The translations under genes were made by a program, and so were the position numbers. 64,000 nt of DNA from Pseudoalteromonas peptidolytica (GTDB lineage: Bacteria; Pseudomonadota; Gammaproteobacteria; Enterobacterales; Alteromonadaceae): NCBI RefSeq assembly GCF_012641745.1, contig NZ_WEHZ01000028.1, positions 1-64,000 on the forward strand, in the 5' to 3' direction. Shown piece by piece: positions 45,322-56,500 of the stretch. How positions within the stretch are numbered: the stretch's first letter is position 1; each line of letters opens with the position of its first letter. The notes below the pieces were generated by a model that was not told the origin of the DNA, ran no database searches, and worked only from the letters and a program-made list of their open reading frames with translations.

Positions 45322-47373
45322 ATGACTCTATTTAAGAATCTCACGCTTGCAGTGCTTATATTTTTTGCGCTGAGTTGTAATGCTGAAAATATAACGATAA
45401 AAGAAGTACAAGCACTAGAAATTGCCGGTCAGTACACCGAAGCGCTTGAAAAAATCAAAGAGCTGAGTAATACCGAAAATGATGAAACACGCTACCAAGC
45501 TATTTTTCTTCAAGCGATGATATATAGAAAGCAAGATTTATACGAAAAATCGATATCAACGCTTAACTTTATTGAAAAGCAATTCTTCCTAACTGAGATA
45601 AGAAAATATGAGCTATACCGAGAGATCGGCATCAACTATCGCAGCATCAGCAAATTAGCACTTGCTGAAGACTTTTATTTAAAAGCATTAGACTCAGCAC
45701 AGTCAATGAACAAGCCAAACTTGATTGCACAAACCTATAATAACTTAGGAGTTGTCGCTGATCACAGGAACCTGCTCGCACAATCAATGCAGTATCATCT
45801 AAAGGCATATGAACTGCTTAAAGGAACAGACCAGTATGAAAAGCAAGGTGCCAATTTTTACAACCTTGGAGATATTTCTGTGCGTTTGGGGGACAAGGAA
45901 AATGCGGAGTATTTCTTTCAACAAGCGTTGATAGCAGATAAAGCATCCAAGGAGCTACGTAATGTTGCTGGTACAGCACTGCGGTTAGGGGAATTAAAAT
46001 TCAAAAACAGTAAAGCTGATGAGGCACTACTTCAAATTAACGAGGCCATCGAACTTTTACGCCAATTAGATGCTCGGGTGTCGCTCAGTCGCGCACATCG
46101 AACCGCGGCATTGATTTATATTACTAAATCTGAGCTAGACAGTGCATTAACAGAGGCACTATCTGCGATTGAATATGCAACACAAACGAGTTCCACGTTA
46201 CAACAATTTTATGCCTTTCTTACAGAGCTTGAAGTCAGACTTGCAAGAGCTGAACTGAAAGAAGCAAAAACATTACTGCCCACACTCGATAAATTAATAA
46301 AAATTGAAGCAGCTGAAGTACTGCAAGAAAAATATCACCATTTAAAAGCACAAGCCTTAGCACTTGACGGCAACTTTGCGGATGCGTACCAATTTATGTA
46401 TTCAGCTGCAGAGCTGCAATCGAACATCCATGCTGACTACTTACAAAAACAGGTAAGTACTTACAAAGCTAGTATTGATGCCTTAATCCAATCTCAGGAA
46501 CTTGAAAAAGCTCAGGCCAAGCAGGCTATAACAGAAATTAACCTTAAAAATGCTAAGCTTTCTACACAAATGTGGTTAGTCACTGCTATCGCCGTTTTTT
46601 TAATGGGGACTTTCTTTATCGGCTTTTTTATAGCAAAACATAGAAGTGCAACTTTGAAAGCCAAAATGTATCAATCAAACATTGCACAAAAAGACAAAAT
46701 GCTGGCTGATATTTCTCATGAGCTTCGTACGCCTTTAAGTGTACTAAAACTTCACATTGAAGCCATGGAGCATAACCTGATAGATGACAGCACCATCGCT
46801 TATGCAAAAATAAACAATAAGATAAATCAACTTAACGACCTGATATCTAATGTCTACCAGCTTTCCCAAGCAGATCATAATGCTTTAGTGATCCACCCTC
46901 AGCTTTACGATGCCAAAACTGTAATACAAAGCTATGTGTATGATGTTGAGAGGTTAGTAACTAGTAATAAGTTGCAATTTATTGCTGACATTCACGTTGA
47001 CGATATGGATATTCATATCGATAAGCCAAAGCTAGACCGAGTGATTGATAACCTAGCAAAAAATGCCTGTTTATATACAGATGTCCCTGGCAAAGTGCGC
47101 TTTAAAGCTGTGGTTAATAAATTTGGATTCTTCTTACAAGTTGATGATAGCTCACCTGGGGTACTGGAGCGCGAGCAAAACAAATTATTTGAACGCCTGT
47201 ACCGTGTTGAAGCTTCAAGAAGCCGGGCAACAGGGGGATCAGGGCTAGGTCTTTCTATTTGTAAAAGCATAGTAGAGGCAATGAATGGAACAATTAGGCT
47301 TAAGTCAGGAAAGTTCGGTGGTCTGTGTATCCAAATAAACCTTCCCCATGCGGTAGATAGCAATTATAAATAA
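45322..47373 (+). CDS. TPR-containing sensor histidine kinase
   Basis: A 683-residue sensor kinase. A signal peptide (about 1-21) leads to a periplasmic array of tetratricopeptide repeats (about 60-300, e.g. AQTYNNLGVVADHRNLLAQS). A coiled coil and a membrane helix near 413-435 (LVTAIAVFLMGTFFIGFFIA) follow, then a HisKA domain with ISHELRTPLSVLKL (His near 465) and a HATPase domain with NLAKNACLY and GGSGLGLSI. No response regulator is adjacent; the OmpR-type gene at 52389 is one candidate partner. The sensed signal is unknown. Confidence 0.9.
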   Translation: MTLFKNLTLAVLIFFALSCNAENITIKEVQALEIAGQYTEALEKIKELSNTENDETRYQAIFLQAMIYRKQDLYEKSISTLNFIEKQFFLTEIRKYELYREIGINYRSISKLALAEDFYLKALDSAQSMNKPNLIAQTYNNLGVVADHRNLLAQSMQYHLKAYELLKGTDQYEKQGANFYNLGDISVRLGDKENAEYFFQQALIADKASKELRNVAGTALRLGELKFKNSKADEALLQINEAIELLRQLDARVSLSRAHRTAALIYITKSELDSALTEALSAIEYATQTSSTLQQFYAFLTELEVRLARAELKEAKTLLPTLDKLIKIEAAEVLQEKYHHLKAQALALDGNFADAYQFMYSAAELQSNIHADYLQKQVSTYKASIDALIQSQELEKAQAKQAITEINLKNAKLSTQMWLVTAIAVFLMGTFFIGFFIAKHRSATLKAKMYQSNIAQKDKMLADISHELRTPLSVLKLHIEAMEHNLIDDSTIAYAKINNKINQLNDLISNVYQLSQADHNALVIHPQLYDAKTVIQSYVYDVERLVTSNKLQFIADIHVDDMDIHIDKPKLDRVIDNLAKNACLYTDVPGKVRFKAVVNKFGFFLQVDDSSPGVLEREQNKLFERLYRVEASRSRATGGSGLGLSICKSIVEAMNGTIRLKSGKFGGLCIQINLPHAVDSNYK

Positions 47374-47378
47374 AAAAA

Positions 47379-47398
47379 GGCCAAGCGTTTGCTTGGCC
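47379..47398 (-). terminator. Terminator between convergent kinase and TonB genes
   Basis: An 8-bp perfect stem GGCCAAGC / GCTTGGCC with a four-base loop; on the minus strand it is followed by TTTTTTT, so it terminates the TonB receptor gene, and it may serve both genes. Confidence 0.85.
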
Positions 47399-47419
47399 AT
47401 TGATTACTTCAAATCATAT

Positions 47420-49963
47420 TTAAAAGCGATAGCTAATATTGCCATATACGAAACGGCCATCAGTGTTGTATGCCGAGAACGCTGAGTAAGGGAAGATTTG
47501 GTTAAATGTTGTAAAACCAATATTACTCACCGTATCTTGAGGATACTGGTCAAACAGGTTGTTCGCGCCGACGGCGAATTTCCAGTTGTCACCTAAATTA
47601 TAGGCCACTTCCAAATCTGTAATCCATTTGGCATCTAATACTTCATCACCTGTAACCGAGCTTGAAGAATCAGTTGTTTCACCATAACGTGTTGCGCGTA
47701 GGGTTGTTTGCCAATCACCAAACTGCCAAATTGCTGCTAAGTTCCATTTATCTTTTGGTGTACCATCTTCAAATCGAGCTATTTCACGACGAGCAAAATA
47801 TTCATAGCTGTCACCTAAGGCTTCTAGCTCTGCTGGGTTCGCTTTGACATCCGTTACTTCGGTATCGTTAATATTGACCGCAGCACTTAATCTCAAATCA
47901 CCAAAGTCAGAGAGGTCAAAGCTGTACGTCGCAACGATATCAACACCTTGAGTGCGAGAGTCGATGGCATTTGTGAAGTACCTGACACTTTGTGTGTTAA
48001 GCTCGCCTGCTTGGCGTAAAATATCAATAACCTCAGGACCATTTAGATTCTCAGAGAGTACAATGCGGTCATCAATATCAATTCGATACGCATCTACCGT
48101 GAATGAGAACGCATCAAGTGTGTACACAAAACCCACAGTAGCATTCACTGACTCTTCAGCTTCTAGCTCGCGAGCACCGAGTGCTTTAGCAGCAGGCGTA
48201 TCAACCGGAAAATGTCCAACTTCACTCGGTACGCCATTTTCAAATACGGTTGCTACTGATTTATATGATGTTTGAGCTAATGAAGGTGCTCTGAAACCGG
48301 TACTTATCGCACCACGTAACGATAGGTTGTCTGAAACCACATAGCGCGATGCAAGTTTGCTAGTAAAGGTGCTGCCAAAGTCGCTATAATCCTCGAAACG
48401 ACCAGCCAAGACGATATTCCAGTCTTGTGTTAGATACGTATCGAACTCTGCAAATAAAGCGATATTGTGGCGAGATTCATCTACCGCACTTGCCGGTGAA
48501 AACCCGGCCAGTACTTGCGCACCACCAGCGGCCACAGGATTACCTTCGGCATCAAGCACCGTTAGATAAGACGCCTCGTCACCAACTTCAATTTCGTAAT
48601 TTTCACGGCGATATTCAGCACCAACGGTGAAAAAAACATCGTCTGGTAAACCCAAATCCAATGCTGTTTTCGCGTCCGCATTCACTAACCACTGTGAATA
48701 AATCAACGCGCCATTATTAAATTCAGTTGGACTGGTTACGCCCATTGAGGTGTTTAGGCTGTTTACAACTCCCAAACCAAAGTCATTCACGCCATAGTTG
48801 CTGCTAATATCATAGTCCCAATCACCGCGAGTTCCTTTTACGCCAATAGCGAATGAGTAATCATCAACATCACTGACAATTTGCGGTAAGAAACCGTCTG
48901 GATAAACCGCAGTTAGATTACGGCTGTCTTTTGCACGGCGATAAAACCCACCAGAGTTACCTTCTCGTGTTGAGTAACTACCAAATGAATAAAGCTCTGT
49001 ATCAGTATCTAAGTTGTAGCCAGCATTGAAAAAGAGCGCAAAGTCTTCCACTTCAGCTTTACCAAAACGATGATTGTAGCGGTCAAAAGTAAACTCTCGA
49101 GCGTCCAATTGACCGTTGTCGTCACGAGCATATTGTTCTCTTGGATCAAAGCCCGAACGATTCGTTGGCTTTTTGTCTCTATATTCGGCTGAAAGATTAA
49201 TAAAGCCATCATTGCCTAGCGCAAAACCAATATTAGCACCAATGGTTGTGGTGCCGCCGTCATTGCGTTTGCGGTCATCACCTAATACAAAATCTAAATC
49301 GCCCGAAGCATCTGTACGGGTGGCTAATAAGTCAGGAACACCTGCCATCTGGGTATCGTGTTCACCATAGGTAACGCTTATACTACCGCCTTCTTCTGCA
49401 TCTTTAAGTACGATGTTAATCACTCCCGCAATTGCATCTGAGCCGTACTGTGCAGCAGCACCATCACGTAAGACCTCAACACGTTTGATTGCGGCAGCAG
49501 GAATGGTATTCAAATCCACAGCTGTTGAGCCACGACCAACTGTACCATTTAAATTCAATAATGCACCTGCGTGGCGGCGTTTACCATTTACAAGTACTAA
49601 AGTATGGTCTGGTGCTAACCCGCGAAGCACAGCAGGACGCGCGTGATCAGTACCATCCGCGAGTGTTGAATTAGGAAAGTTAAAACTTGGCACCATCGTC
49701 GTGAGTACCTGGCTTAGCTCCAGCTGACCTGTACTTTGCATATCATCTAGCGAAATGACATCGACCGGAACGGTACTTTCAGCCACACTGCGCAGACTTC
49801 TTCTGGTACCTGTGATCTCTATAACTTCAACACTGTCTTTAGCTTCAGTGTTATTACTTTCTGCCTGTGCGTGAATTGAAATAGTTGAAAGAAGCGCGGC
49901 ACCGACAGCCAACGAGATTGGCTTGCGAACAGCGCTGTCTAGCTTGTTATTAATAAATTGCAT
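47420..49963 (-). CDS. TonB-dependent outer-membrane receptor
   Basis: An 847-residue receptor starting at the ATG at 49963 (MQFINNKLDSAVRKPISLAV), where a normal signal peptide ends near HAQAES; the longer frame adds no signal. TonB-box and plug stretches are VEVIEITGTRRSLRSVAEST, HTLVLVNGKRRHAG and RDGAAAQYGSDAIAGVINIV, and the barrel ends in GNISYRF. Plug features such as the RSTAVDLNTIP-like segment match the large TonB receptors that import carbohydrate, peptide or polyphenol-type substrates rather than classical siderophores. Substrate unknown. A terminator follows the stop. Confidence 0.92.
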   Translation of the reverse strand: MQFINNKLDSAVRKPISLAVGAALLSTISIHAQAESNNTEAKDSVEVIEITGTRRSLRSVAESTVPVDVISLDDMQSTGQLELSQVLTTMVPSFNFPNSTLADGTDHARPAVLRGLAPDHTLVLVNGKRRHAGALLNLNGTVGRGSTAVDLNTIPAAAIKRVEVLRDGAAAQYGSDAIAGVINIVLKDAEEGGSISVTYGEHDTQMAGVPDLLATRTDASGDLDFVLGDDRKRNDGGTTTIGANIGFALGNDGFINLSAEYRDKKPTNRSGFDPREQYARDDNGQLDAREFTFDRYNHRFGKAEVEDFALFFNAGYNLDTDTELYSFGSYSTREGNSGGFYRRAKDSRNLTAVYPDGFLPQIVSDVDDYSFAIGVKGTRGDWDYDISSNYGVNDFGLGVVNSLNTSMGVTSPTEFNNGALIYSQWLVNADAKTALDLGLPDDVFFTVGAEYRRENYEIEVGDEASYLTVLDAEGNPVAAGGAQVLAGFSPASAVDESRHNIALFAEFDTYLTQDWNIVLAGRFEDYSDFGSTFTSKLASRYVVSDNLSLRGAISTGFRAPSLAQTSYKSVATVFENGVPSEVGHFPVDTPAAKALGARELEAEESVNATVGFVYTLDAFSFTVDAYRIDIDDRIVLSENLNGPEVIDILRQAGELNTQSVRYFTNAIDSRTQGVDIVATYSFDLSDFGDLRLSAAVNINDTEVTDVKANPAELEALGDSYEYFARREIARFEDGTPKDKWNLAAIWQFGDWQTTLRATRYGETTDSSSSVTGDEVLDAKWITDLEVAYNLGDNWKFAVGANNLFDQYPQDTVSNIGFTTFNQIFPYSAFSAYNTDGRFVYGNISYRF

Positions 49964-50289
49964 AGTTTGTCCCGTGAATATGTTGAACGCAGAGTCAGTG
50001 AAAGACCGACTAGTACTTAATTTAGTCAATAGTGGAGTAAATCAAGACTGAATACGAATACCATCCGATTTACGATTAAAATGTTGGCACTTACTTATTC
50101 GATACCAACCTAAAATTAAGTAACTCTCGTAAGAAAAGACGCGAATTTTAAAATTATTCTTTCACCCACAATAAAGAATTTTTCGATCTATCTTATACCC
50201 TCAATTGGCACTGGTCTGATGTTTATTCACTCCATCTTTACTCCATATTACAACGCTTAAATATCAGCATATGAAAACGGAGAGAAACG
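49964..50289. other. Intergenic region between divergent TonB and hypothetical genes
   Basis: About 325 bp of AT-rich sequence containing the two divergent promoter regions. I see no small gene or clear operator in it. Confidence 0.4.
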
Positions 50290-50775
50290 ATGACACAACG
50301 GACGCTTAAACATGCTGACTGGCTGAAAATTGTCGAGTCTAGAGCTAAACAGCAGCAACAACAGAGTAAGCCAAAGACCAAGCTGTCGCCTATGGTGATT
50401 TTGACTTTTTTGCTCGCGATGACAATTTCATTGCTGAGTGCGTGGGCACTTTTGAAAGATACAGCTACTCCCGCTAACTTAGTGCTGAGTGAAGAATCAG
50501 AAAAACGCCTCAATCGCTACTTTACTAAGCAATACATGGTAGGCAGTTGGCAATTTTCGCATATGAAAATAAGTAAAGACGACATAAACGTGTTCATTCG
50601 CATTCCCTCAGAATTGGCATTAACGGGGCAGGCGCTAAAAGGCTACATAGAACAATCTCTGTGCCCACCAGCGACGAATAATATCTGGCGTGATGTAAAT
50701 CAGTTTACGCTATACATGCACTTATACTCAGGCTCACCGCGTCATAGTGATTACGCAAAGTGCAGCGCCCCGTAA
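50290..50775 (+). CDS. Hypothetical single-pass membrane protein
   Basis: A 161-residue protein with a Gln-rich cytoplasmic N-terminus (SRAKQQQQQSKPKTK), one membrane helix at about 35-54 (MVILTFLLAMTISLLSAWAL) and a C-terminal extracytoplasmic domain with two cysteines (CPP and KCSAP) that could form a disulfide. The ribosome-binding site CGGAGAG is strong and a terminator follows, so it is a genuine single gene. Function unknown. Confidence 0.7.
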   Translation: MTQRTLKHADWLKIVESRAKQQQQQSKPKTKLSPMVILTFLLAMTISLLSAWALLKDTATPANLVLSEESEKRLNRYFTKQYMVGSWQFSHMKISKDDINVFIRIPSELALTGQALKGYIEQSLCPPATNNIWRDVNQFTLYMHLYSGSPRHSDYAKCSAP

Positions 50776-50793
50776 CTTAGTCCGATTAAAACA

Positions 50794-50819
50794 AAAGGCC
50801 CAGTATGTGGCCTTTTTTT
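50794..50819 (+). terminator. Terminator after hypothetical membrane gene
   Basis: AAAGGCC / GGCCTTT stem followed by TTTT, in the gap between the hypothetical gene and the convergent rmuC. Confidence 0.8.
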
Positions 50820-50847
50820 GGAGTTTATACTCATTGGTATTAGATCA

Positions 50848-52326
50848 TTACGAGCTTTTAGAAGAGAGAGAAGGGGATTTAGGCTCGAGCTCCAGTTTCG
50901 CTTTTTCCTCTAGATCTGCTGGCAGCTCTTTAACTACCGCAACACCAAGCTCTTTAAACTCAGCGGCCTGTTTGATTAAGTTTCCTTTGCCCATATACAA
51001 CTGGGAAAATGCCCTTTCATAGCTTTCTTTCGCTTTATCAAGTTGCTTGCCCACATTCTCCATACTATGCAAGAAGTTATTTAACTTGTTATAAAACTTC
51101 TCTGCTCGTAGTGCCAGCTCTCTCGTATGCTTACTTTGATCTTCAAAACGCCATAGTTGCTTCACGATATTGAGACTCGTCAATAAAGTCGTTGGCGTCG
51201 CAACCAAAACATTATGTTGTAGCGCGTCTTGATAAAGGGTTGGTTTATGCTTTACCGCTTCAACAAATGCCGATTCAATCGGAATAAACATAATAACCAC
51301 TTCCGGAGAATTGAGACCAGGGAGGCGCTCATAGGATTTACTTCCAAGTTCTTTTATACGCGCTGTAATAGCTTCGCTATGCGCTACGATAGCCTGATTG
51401 GCCTCACTGTCAGTTGTTGAATTAATATAACGCGTATAGGCGTTTAACGATGTCTTCGCATCGATGACTAAATGTCGAGATTGCGGCAGATAAACCACCA
51501 CATCAGGGCGAAACTTTCCTTCATCTGTATTAAAATTAACTTCTCGCTGATAGTCATAACCGGGTCTTAAACCAGCACTATCGAGCACATTTTCAAGCAT
51601 CAATTCGCCCCAATTACCTTGTGCTTTTTTCTGTCCCTGTAGCGCAGTAGTTAAGCGTTCAGCCTGCTCTGTCATCACTCGATTATTAGCTTGTAGATGG
51701 AGTAATTCAGTTTTCAAAGAAGCCCGCTGTTTCAGCTCTTCGCTATGGATTGCCTCCATCTTATCCCTAAAGCCTTTTAACTCCCCTTGGACAGGTTGCA
51801 GCAATTGTTGGATTTTTTCTTTACTTTGATGGCTAAAGCGCGCTGTCTTTTCATCAAAGATCTGGTTGGCAAGGTTATGAAACTCTTCTTTTAACTGTAC
51901 TTTGGCTTGTTCAAGTTGCGCTAGTTGCTGCTCAAAATGGTGTTGCTTTTGCTCTAATAAGGTTTGTAAATTCGCCATTTCAATTTCAAGCCCATGAGCA
52001 TGGGCTTGAATTTCTTCTTTGGCGTCGAGCTCACGCTGCCAAAGCTGTTGATACTCAGTAGCTTGACGTTGACGTTCGTTAAGGCGGGCTTGCATTTGCT
52101 GTACTTGGCCATGACTTTGTAGCTGCTGTTCACGGAGCTCCTGAACTACCTGTTCAGCTTGAACGATTTGAGTACGCAAGGCATATTCTGTTGCTTGTTG
52201 AGTATGCAGCTGACTTTTTAATGTACTGCGGATCACCCATACAATAGGAAGGAGGGTAGCTGCACCGCCTGCAAACAGTACCAAACTATACCATGCAGGC
52301 GTTGTTGAAAGCATTGACCAAAGCAT
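50848..52326 (-). CDS. rmuC: DNA recombination protein RmuC homologue
   Basis: A 492-residue protein: an N-terminal membrane anchor (about 13-32, LVLFAGGAATLLPIVWVIRS), a long coiled coil (about 35-190, rich in Gln, Glu and Leu) and the C-terminal RmuC domain. Conserved nuclease-like segments include GNWGELMLENVLDSAGLRPG, RPDVVVYLPQSRHLVIDAK and VVIMFIPIESAF. It is thought to limit inverted-repeat rearrangements. Transcribed towards the small hypothetical gene at 50290. Confidence 0.93.
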   Translation of the reverse strand: MLWSMLSTTPAWYSLVLFAGGAATLLPIVWVIRSTLKSQLHTQQATEYALRTQIVQAEQVVQELREQQLQSHGQVQQMQARLNERQRQATEYQQLWQRELDAKEEIQAHAHGLEIEMANLQTLLEQKQHHFEQQLAQLEQAKVQLKEEFHNLANQIFDEKTARFSHQSKEKIQQLLQPVQGELKGFRDKMEAIHSEELKQRASLKTELLHLQANNRVMTEQAERLTTALQGQKKAQGNWGELMLENVLDSAGLRPGYDYQREVNFNTDEGKFRPDVVVYLPQSRHLVIDAKTSLNAYTRYINSTTDSEANQAIVAHSEAITARIKELGSKSYERLPGLNSPEVVIMFIPIESAFVEAVKHKPTLYQDALQHNVLVATPTTLLTSLNIVKQLWRFEDQSKHTRELALRAEKFYNKLNNFLHSMENVGKQLDKAKESYERAFSQLYMGKGNLIKQAAEFKELGVAVVKELPADLEEKAKLELEPKSPSLSSKSS

Positions 52327-52388
52327 ATTGAAATCTCATCAGTTGTTCTGCTTTGATAATACCTTAGATATAAATTTCAATCACTTAG

Positions 52389-53075
52389 TCATTCAGTGAT
52401 CTGTTGGCCATTATAACGGTACCCGGCGCCATACACCGATTCAACAATTTTAGGGGAATGCTCTAATTCTTTGATTTTTTTTCTAATATTTTTAATATGA
52501 CTGTCAATAACTCTATCTGAAATATCAAAATTATCTGGCTGAATATGGTCAAGAATTTGTTGTCTTGAGAAGACACGATTAGGCGCATCGTACAACAAAG
52601 CAAATACATCAAACTCAACTTTAGTGAGCCCCAAAGTACAACCGCTCAACTTTACACTCAATTCATCACGGTTAACTTCTATCGGCTTTTGGTAGGAATG
52701 CGTGTTCACGCAACGACGTAAGATAGCTTTTATTCTCATCACTAATTCAGCTGCGCTAAATGGTTTACAAACATAATCGTCTGCACCAACCTCTAGTCCT
52801 TGTAAACGATCAGCTTCTGTGACTTTTGCTGTTAACATAACAATAGGAACTTCGGAGAATGTCCTAATTTGCCGCATACATTCCACACCATCTTGGTTTG
52901 GTAGCATGATATCCATTAAAATCGCATCCGGTTGATTTTCGCGTACCCAAGATACCACTTCTGCGCCATCAGCAATATGGAACATCTTAAATCCTGACGC
53001 TCTAAAGAACAGTAATACTTGTTCTGCAATATCTTGATCGTCTTCAACGAGTAAGATGTTTGGAGGTGTAGACAT
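52389..53075 (-). CDS. OmpR-family response regulator
   Basis: A 228-residue regulator: an N-terminal receiver domain (NILLVEDDQD acidic pair, phospho-acceptor Asp in DAILMDIMLPNQDG, Lys in YVCKPFSAAEL) and a C-terminal winged helix (RQQILDHIQPD, RVIDSHIKNIRKKI). No histidine kinase gene is adjacent; the TPR kinase at 45322 is a plausible partner. It is preceded by a 67-codon gene ending 5 bp upstream, probably in one operon. Confidence 0.92.
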   Translation of the reverse strand: MSTPPNILLVEDDQDIAEQVLLFFRASGFKMFHIADGAEVVSWVRENQPDAILMDIMLPNQDGVECMRQIRTFSEVPIVMLTAKVTEADRLQGLEVGADDYVCKPFSAAELVMRIKAILRRCVNTHSYQKPIEVNRDELSVKLSGCTLGLTKVEFDVFALLYDAPNRVFSRQQILDHIQPDNFDISDRVIDSHIKNIRKKIKELEHSPKIVESVYGAGYRYNGQQITE

Positions 53076-53080
53076 AGGGT

Positions 53081-53284
53081 TTATTTACTCTTTGCTTTTA
53101 AACTTTTCAATTGCTGTCGGACTTGACGCTTCAAAGTATCCGACAGTGTGTCATCGAATAACAACATTGTCAGTATACTAGACAAATCCTCTGAACTCGC
53201 CACTTCATTTAACAGATCATAATCCGTTTGTGATTGTGTCTCAATAAAGTTTAAGTGTGTAATCGTCGCATCGTAGCAAAGCAT
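53081..53284 (-). CDS. Small protein upstream of response regulator, unknown
   Basis: A 67-residue acidic-to-basic protein (MLCYDATITHLNFIETQSQT, C-terminal RQQLKSLKAKSK) with no recognisable domain. It sits 5 bp before the response regulator on the same strand, so it is probably cotranscribed and may modulate that regulator. No helix-turn-helix or membrane segment. Confidence 0.55.
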   Translation of the reverse strand: MLCYDATITHLNFIETQSQTDYDLLNEVASSEDLSSILTMLLFDDTLSDTLKRQVRQQLKSLKAKSK

Positions 53285-53390
53285 AGCATTATCCTAATTG
53301 GTCTATGGCGTTTCTCCGTTATGAATATTAAAGCGCGACATTATGGAACAAAAATGGAGTGTGATGATGTTTTTTTCATCAGAAAAAGAA

Positions 53391-53414
53391 AAGCCAGCTT
53401 AGTTAAGCTGGCTT
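53391..53414. terminator. Hairpin between SNF2 and response-regulator operons
   Basis: AAGCCAGCTTA / TAAGCTGGCTT forms an 11-bp stem with a two-base loop. It lies downstream of the SNF2 gene on the minus strand, where its T-rich flank fits a weak intrinsic terminator. Confidence 0.5.
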
Positions 53415-53523
53415 ATTACAATCAGTAACAAAGGGGGAAATCAACATACGCCTATTACACCAACATGTTCGCAATAAGCATAATCATAGACCTACGAGGT
53501 TTTCATTTAGTTCAATTTTATTT

Positions 53524-56500
53524 TTAACTTTTTATCAATGCGAGCATTTGTGACTCATCAAATTGGCTCAGGTTAACTCCAGAGTCTGCAAACAAAGCGT
53601 CAACTAGCGCCTGTTTGTCTCTTTGCATCTTAAATACCTTTTCTTCGATGGAATTAGCCATAATTAATTTGTAAACAAAGACCGGCTTGTCTTGGCCAAT
53701 ACGATACGCGCGATCAGTAGCTTGATTTTCAACAGCTGGATTCCACCAAGGATCAAAGTGGATCACGGTATCAGCTTGAGTAAGATTCAAGCCTGTCCCA
53801 CCGGCTTTAAGGCTTATTAAAAAGATGCTGCACTTACCTGAAGTAAATGCTTCTATTGCCTTATCCCTTTGTCTGGTTTGACCGGTTAACATTGTATACT
53901 TCAGCTGTTGTTGTTGGCACTGCTCCGCAATGAGATCAAGCACACTGGTGAACTGACTAAAGATGATGATCTTACGACCTTCACTTAATAGTGTCGGCAG
54001 GTGCTGTGCAAGCCATTCAAACTTTGCACTGCTATGCTCTGCCAAATCCTTATCCACGAGTTGAGGGTGACAGCAGATCTGACGCAGCTTAAGCAGTGCA
54101 TCAAGAAACGCCAACTTACTCCTTTCAACGCCATGCTCTTGGAATAAGTTCTGTAATTTACTCTCTACTTGATGCTGCACACCTTGATACAGCCTATGCT
54201 GCGACTCTGAGAACTCTAACTCTTTAATAAGTTCTGTTTTATTAGGTAGCTCTTTTACTACTTCTGACTTTGTTCTTCTTAGAATGAACGGTGCAATTAA
54301 AGATCTCAGTTCGCTCGCACGAGCACGATCTTGCTCTTTCTCGATAGGGATCTGAAAGTGTTGTTTAAACTGTTGTTTGGTCCCCAATACATCCGGCATT
54401 ACAAAGTCCAGTAACGACTTTAGCTCAAGTAAATTGTTTTCAATCGGTGTGCCACTCAAACAGAGTTTGAAACGCGCAGAAAGTCCCTTCACGCATTTGG
54501 AAATTTGTGCAGTTTCATTTTTGATATACTGCGCTTCATCTAACACGATAGAGTCGAAATCCAACCCTTTGTAATAAGCAACATCTCGTTTTAACAATGG
54601 ATAAGTGGTCAGTATAAAACGAGCACCCGATAAGTTAGTTAGTGCTTCCTCTCTGTTAGCACCATGAATAATCGTCAAGGGTAGGTGAGGAGCAAAGCGC
54701 TTAAATTCATCTCTCCAATTTCCAACTAAGCTAGTAGGGCAGACAATTAAACTTGGTTGTGTCACGAGGGTGTTATGTTGCGCAATAAAGTATGCTATTA
54801 CTTGTAACGTCTTACCAAGACCCATATCGTCAGCGAGAATACCACCTAGTTGATGACGATTTAGGAACTTAAGCCAATTAACTCCCTGAGCCTGATAATC
54901 GCGTAAAGTAAAGCACTGTCCTTCACTAGCCGGAATAACTTCATTTTGTTCAATCGGCTTTTCTAATTCCGCTAAATATTCAAGTAGCTTTTGATCGCTT
55001 GACTTGGTTTCAATATGCGCCAGCTCAAATAGCTTTTTAGCGTACGAAAGTGGGAACTTAAACTGAGAGCTGGATAGGTAATAACTAAAGCGAGATTTTA
55101 ATGTCAGCAATTCATCAAATACGCTGCGACTGATTGCATAAAACTGCTCTCCGATCTCCACATAACGATACTCATGGGCTAAATTGTTTAGCTCGTGAAC
55201 CGGATGTTTATCCCAGTTTAAAGTAATAGGTTTATCATCCAGCATCACTTTACCCAAAACATGGTGTTGTTTGTCACGTTTAAGAGATAAGATCACTTTC
55301 GGAGTAACAACATGACCATTGCCTGGCAGCTCATCCACAACCCAACGTTTACCTTGCAGGTAAGGTCTAACTTCTTTGTTGAACCAATGTATTTCGACAC
55401 CGTCATCTGTAGGCAGCAAAAAGTCTTCGCCTTCGTGTACAAAGCCCAGTCCTGTAAGCACTTGTTCAAGACGCGATAATTGTTTTTTCGACCCACCTTT
55501 TCCTAGTGCCTCAATGGTAAACCTAATTTTGTTTGCACGCTCTGATTTGATCAGTTTGGCGACTGTTGATTGCGGGTTTACGAGTTGAGAAAAACCAGAT
55601 GGCGGTGCAATAATATCGTCAGTAAAAATATCTTGAAAGCGCGACATCACTTGCTCAAGTTTTTCACCTGTGATCGGTGGCATCGTATGGAGATGGGCAA
55701 TTTCAGATGCGGTTAATTCAGATTCAATCCTACCAATGAGTAGATTTTCAGTATCCAAATAAACTGGTGGCTCGGTTTTAACTAATCGCCAATGCTCAAC
55801 ACCAGCTAAACGGCTCTTTAGCTGATATTCGTCATTCTCTTGATGCCAATAAAAGTCTAATGTTTGCTTGTGACCCAACTCCAATGGCTGACGATGATTA
55901 CGATAAAAACAGCGATGTGTATGTATAAGCTGAGTCAGAGCATTAAAGCCCCACGCACCAAACAACTCAAAGTGGCCAGGCGTATTTTGGGAGCGGATCC
56001 AACTGAATAAGCGAAAATCACTTTCTAATAATCCGGCGGGAGCAACTTGGCTGTTGAGTTGTTGCTCTGTCAGTGCACGGCCAAGAGGATACAGGCCATC
56101 TGGACGGTTTGGTGATACTTTAGGGCTTACTAATACTTCATTTGCCCGAGGCTCTAATACAAACAACAACACATTATCAGCGTCAGCTTTATCTGTTTGC
56201 TGTAGCTGCGCTAATTCATTAAACCAATCGTTAACTAAAAAAGCTTCGCCAAATCCACCGGAGTGTTCGATTTTTAGTTTCAGCAATACGGCTGCGATAT
56301 GTCGACACTTAGGATTATTAGAACAAGAGCAATTTGCTTCGACAGAGACAGCCCCCTGCTCCTGATTGATTTTGATATGCTGGGTAAACGTATTACCATA
56401 ATTGCCCAATACTTGCGCATCTATCTGAGCGAAGTTATCACTATGCTGCAAAAAGCAAACCTGTTCATCTTTAAGATATTCCTTTGCTTTTGCTAACAAG

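Noticed and set aside
50827..50841. ATACTCATTGGTATTAG near 50830 as another repeat end
   Set aside because: Only about ten bases resemble the repeat terminus, with no adjoining unit sequence.
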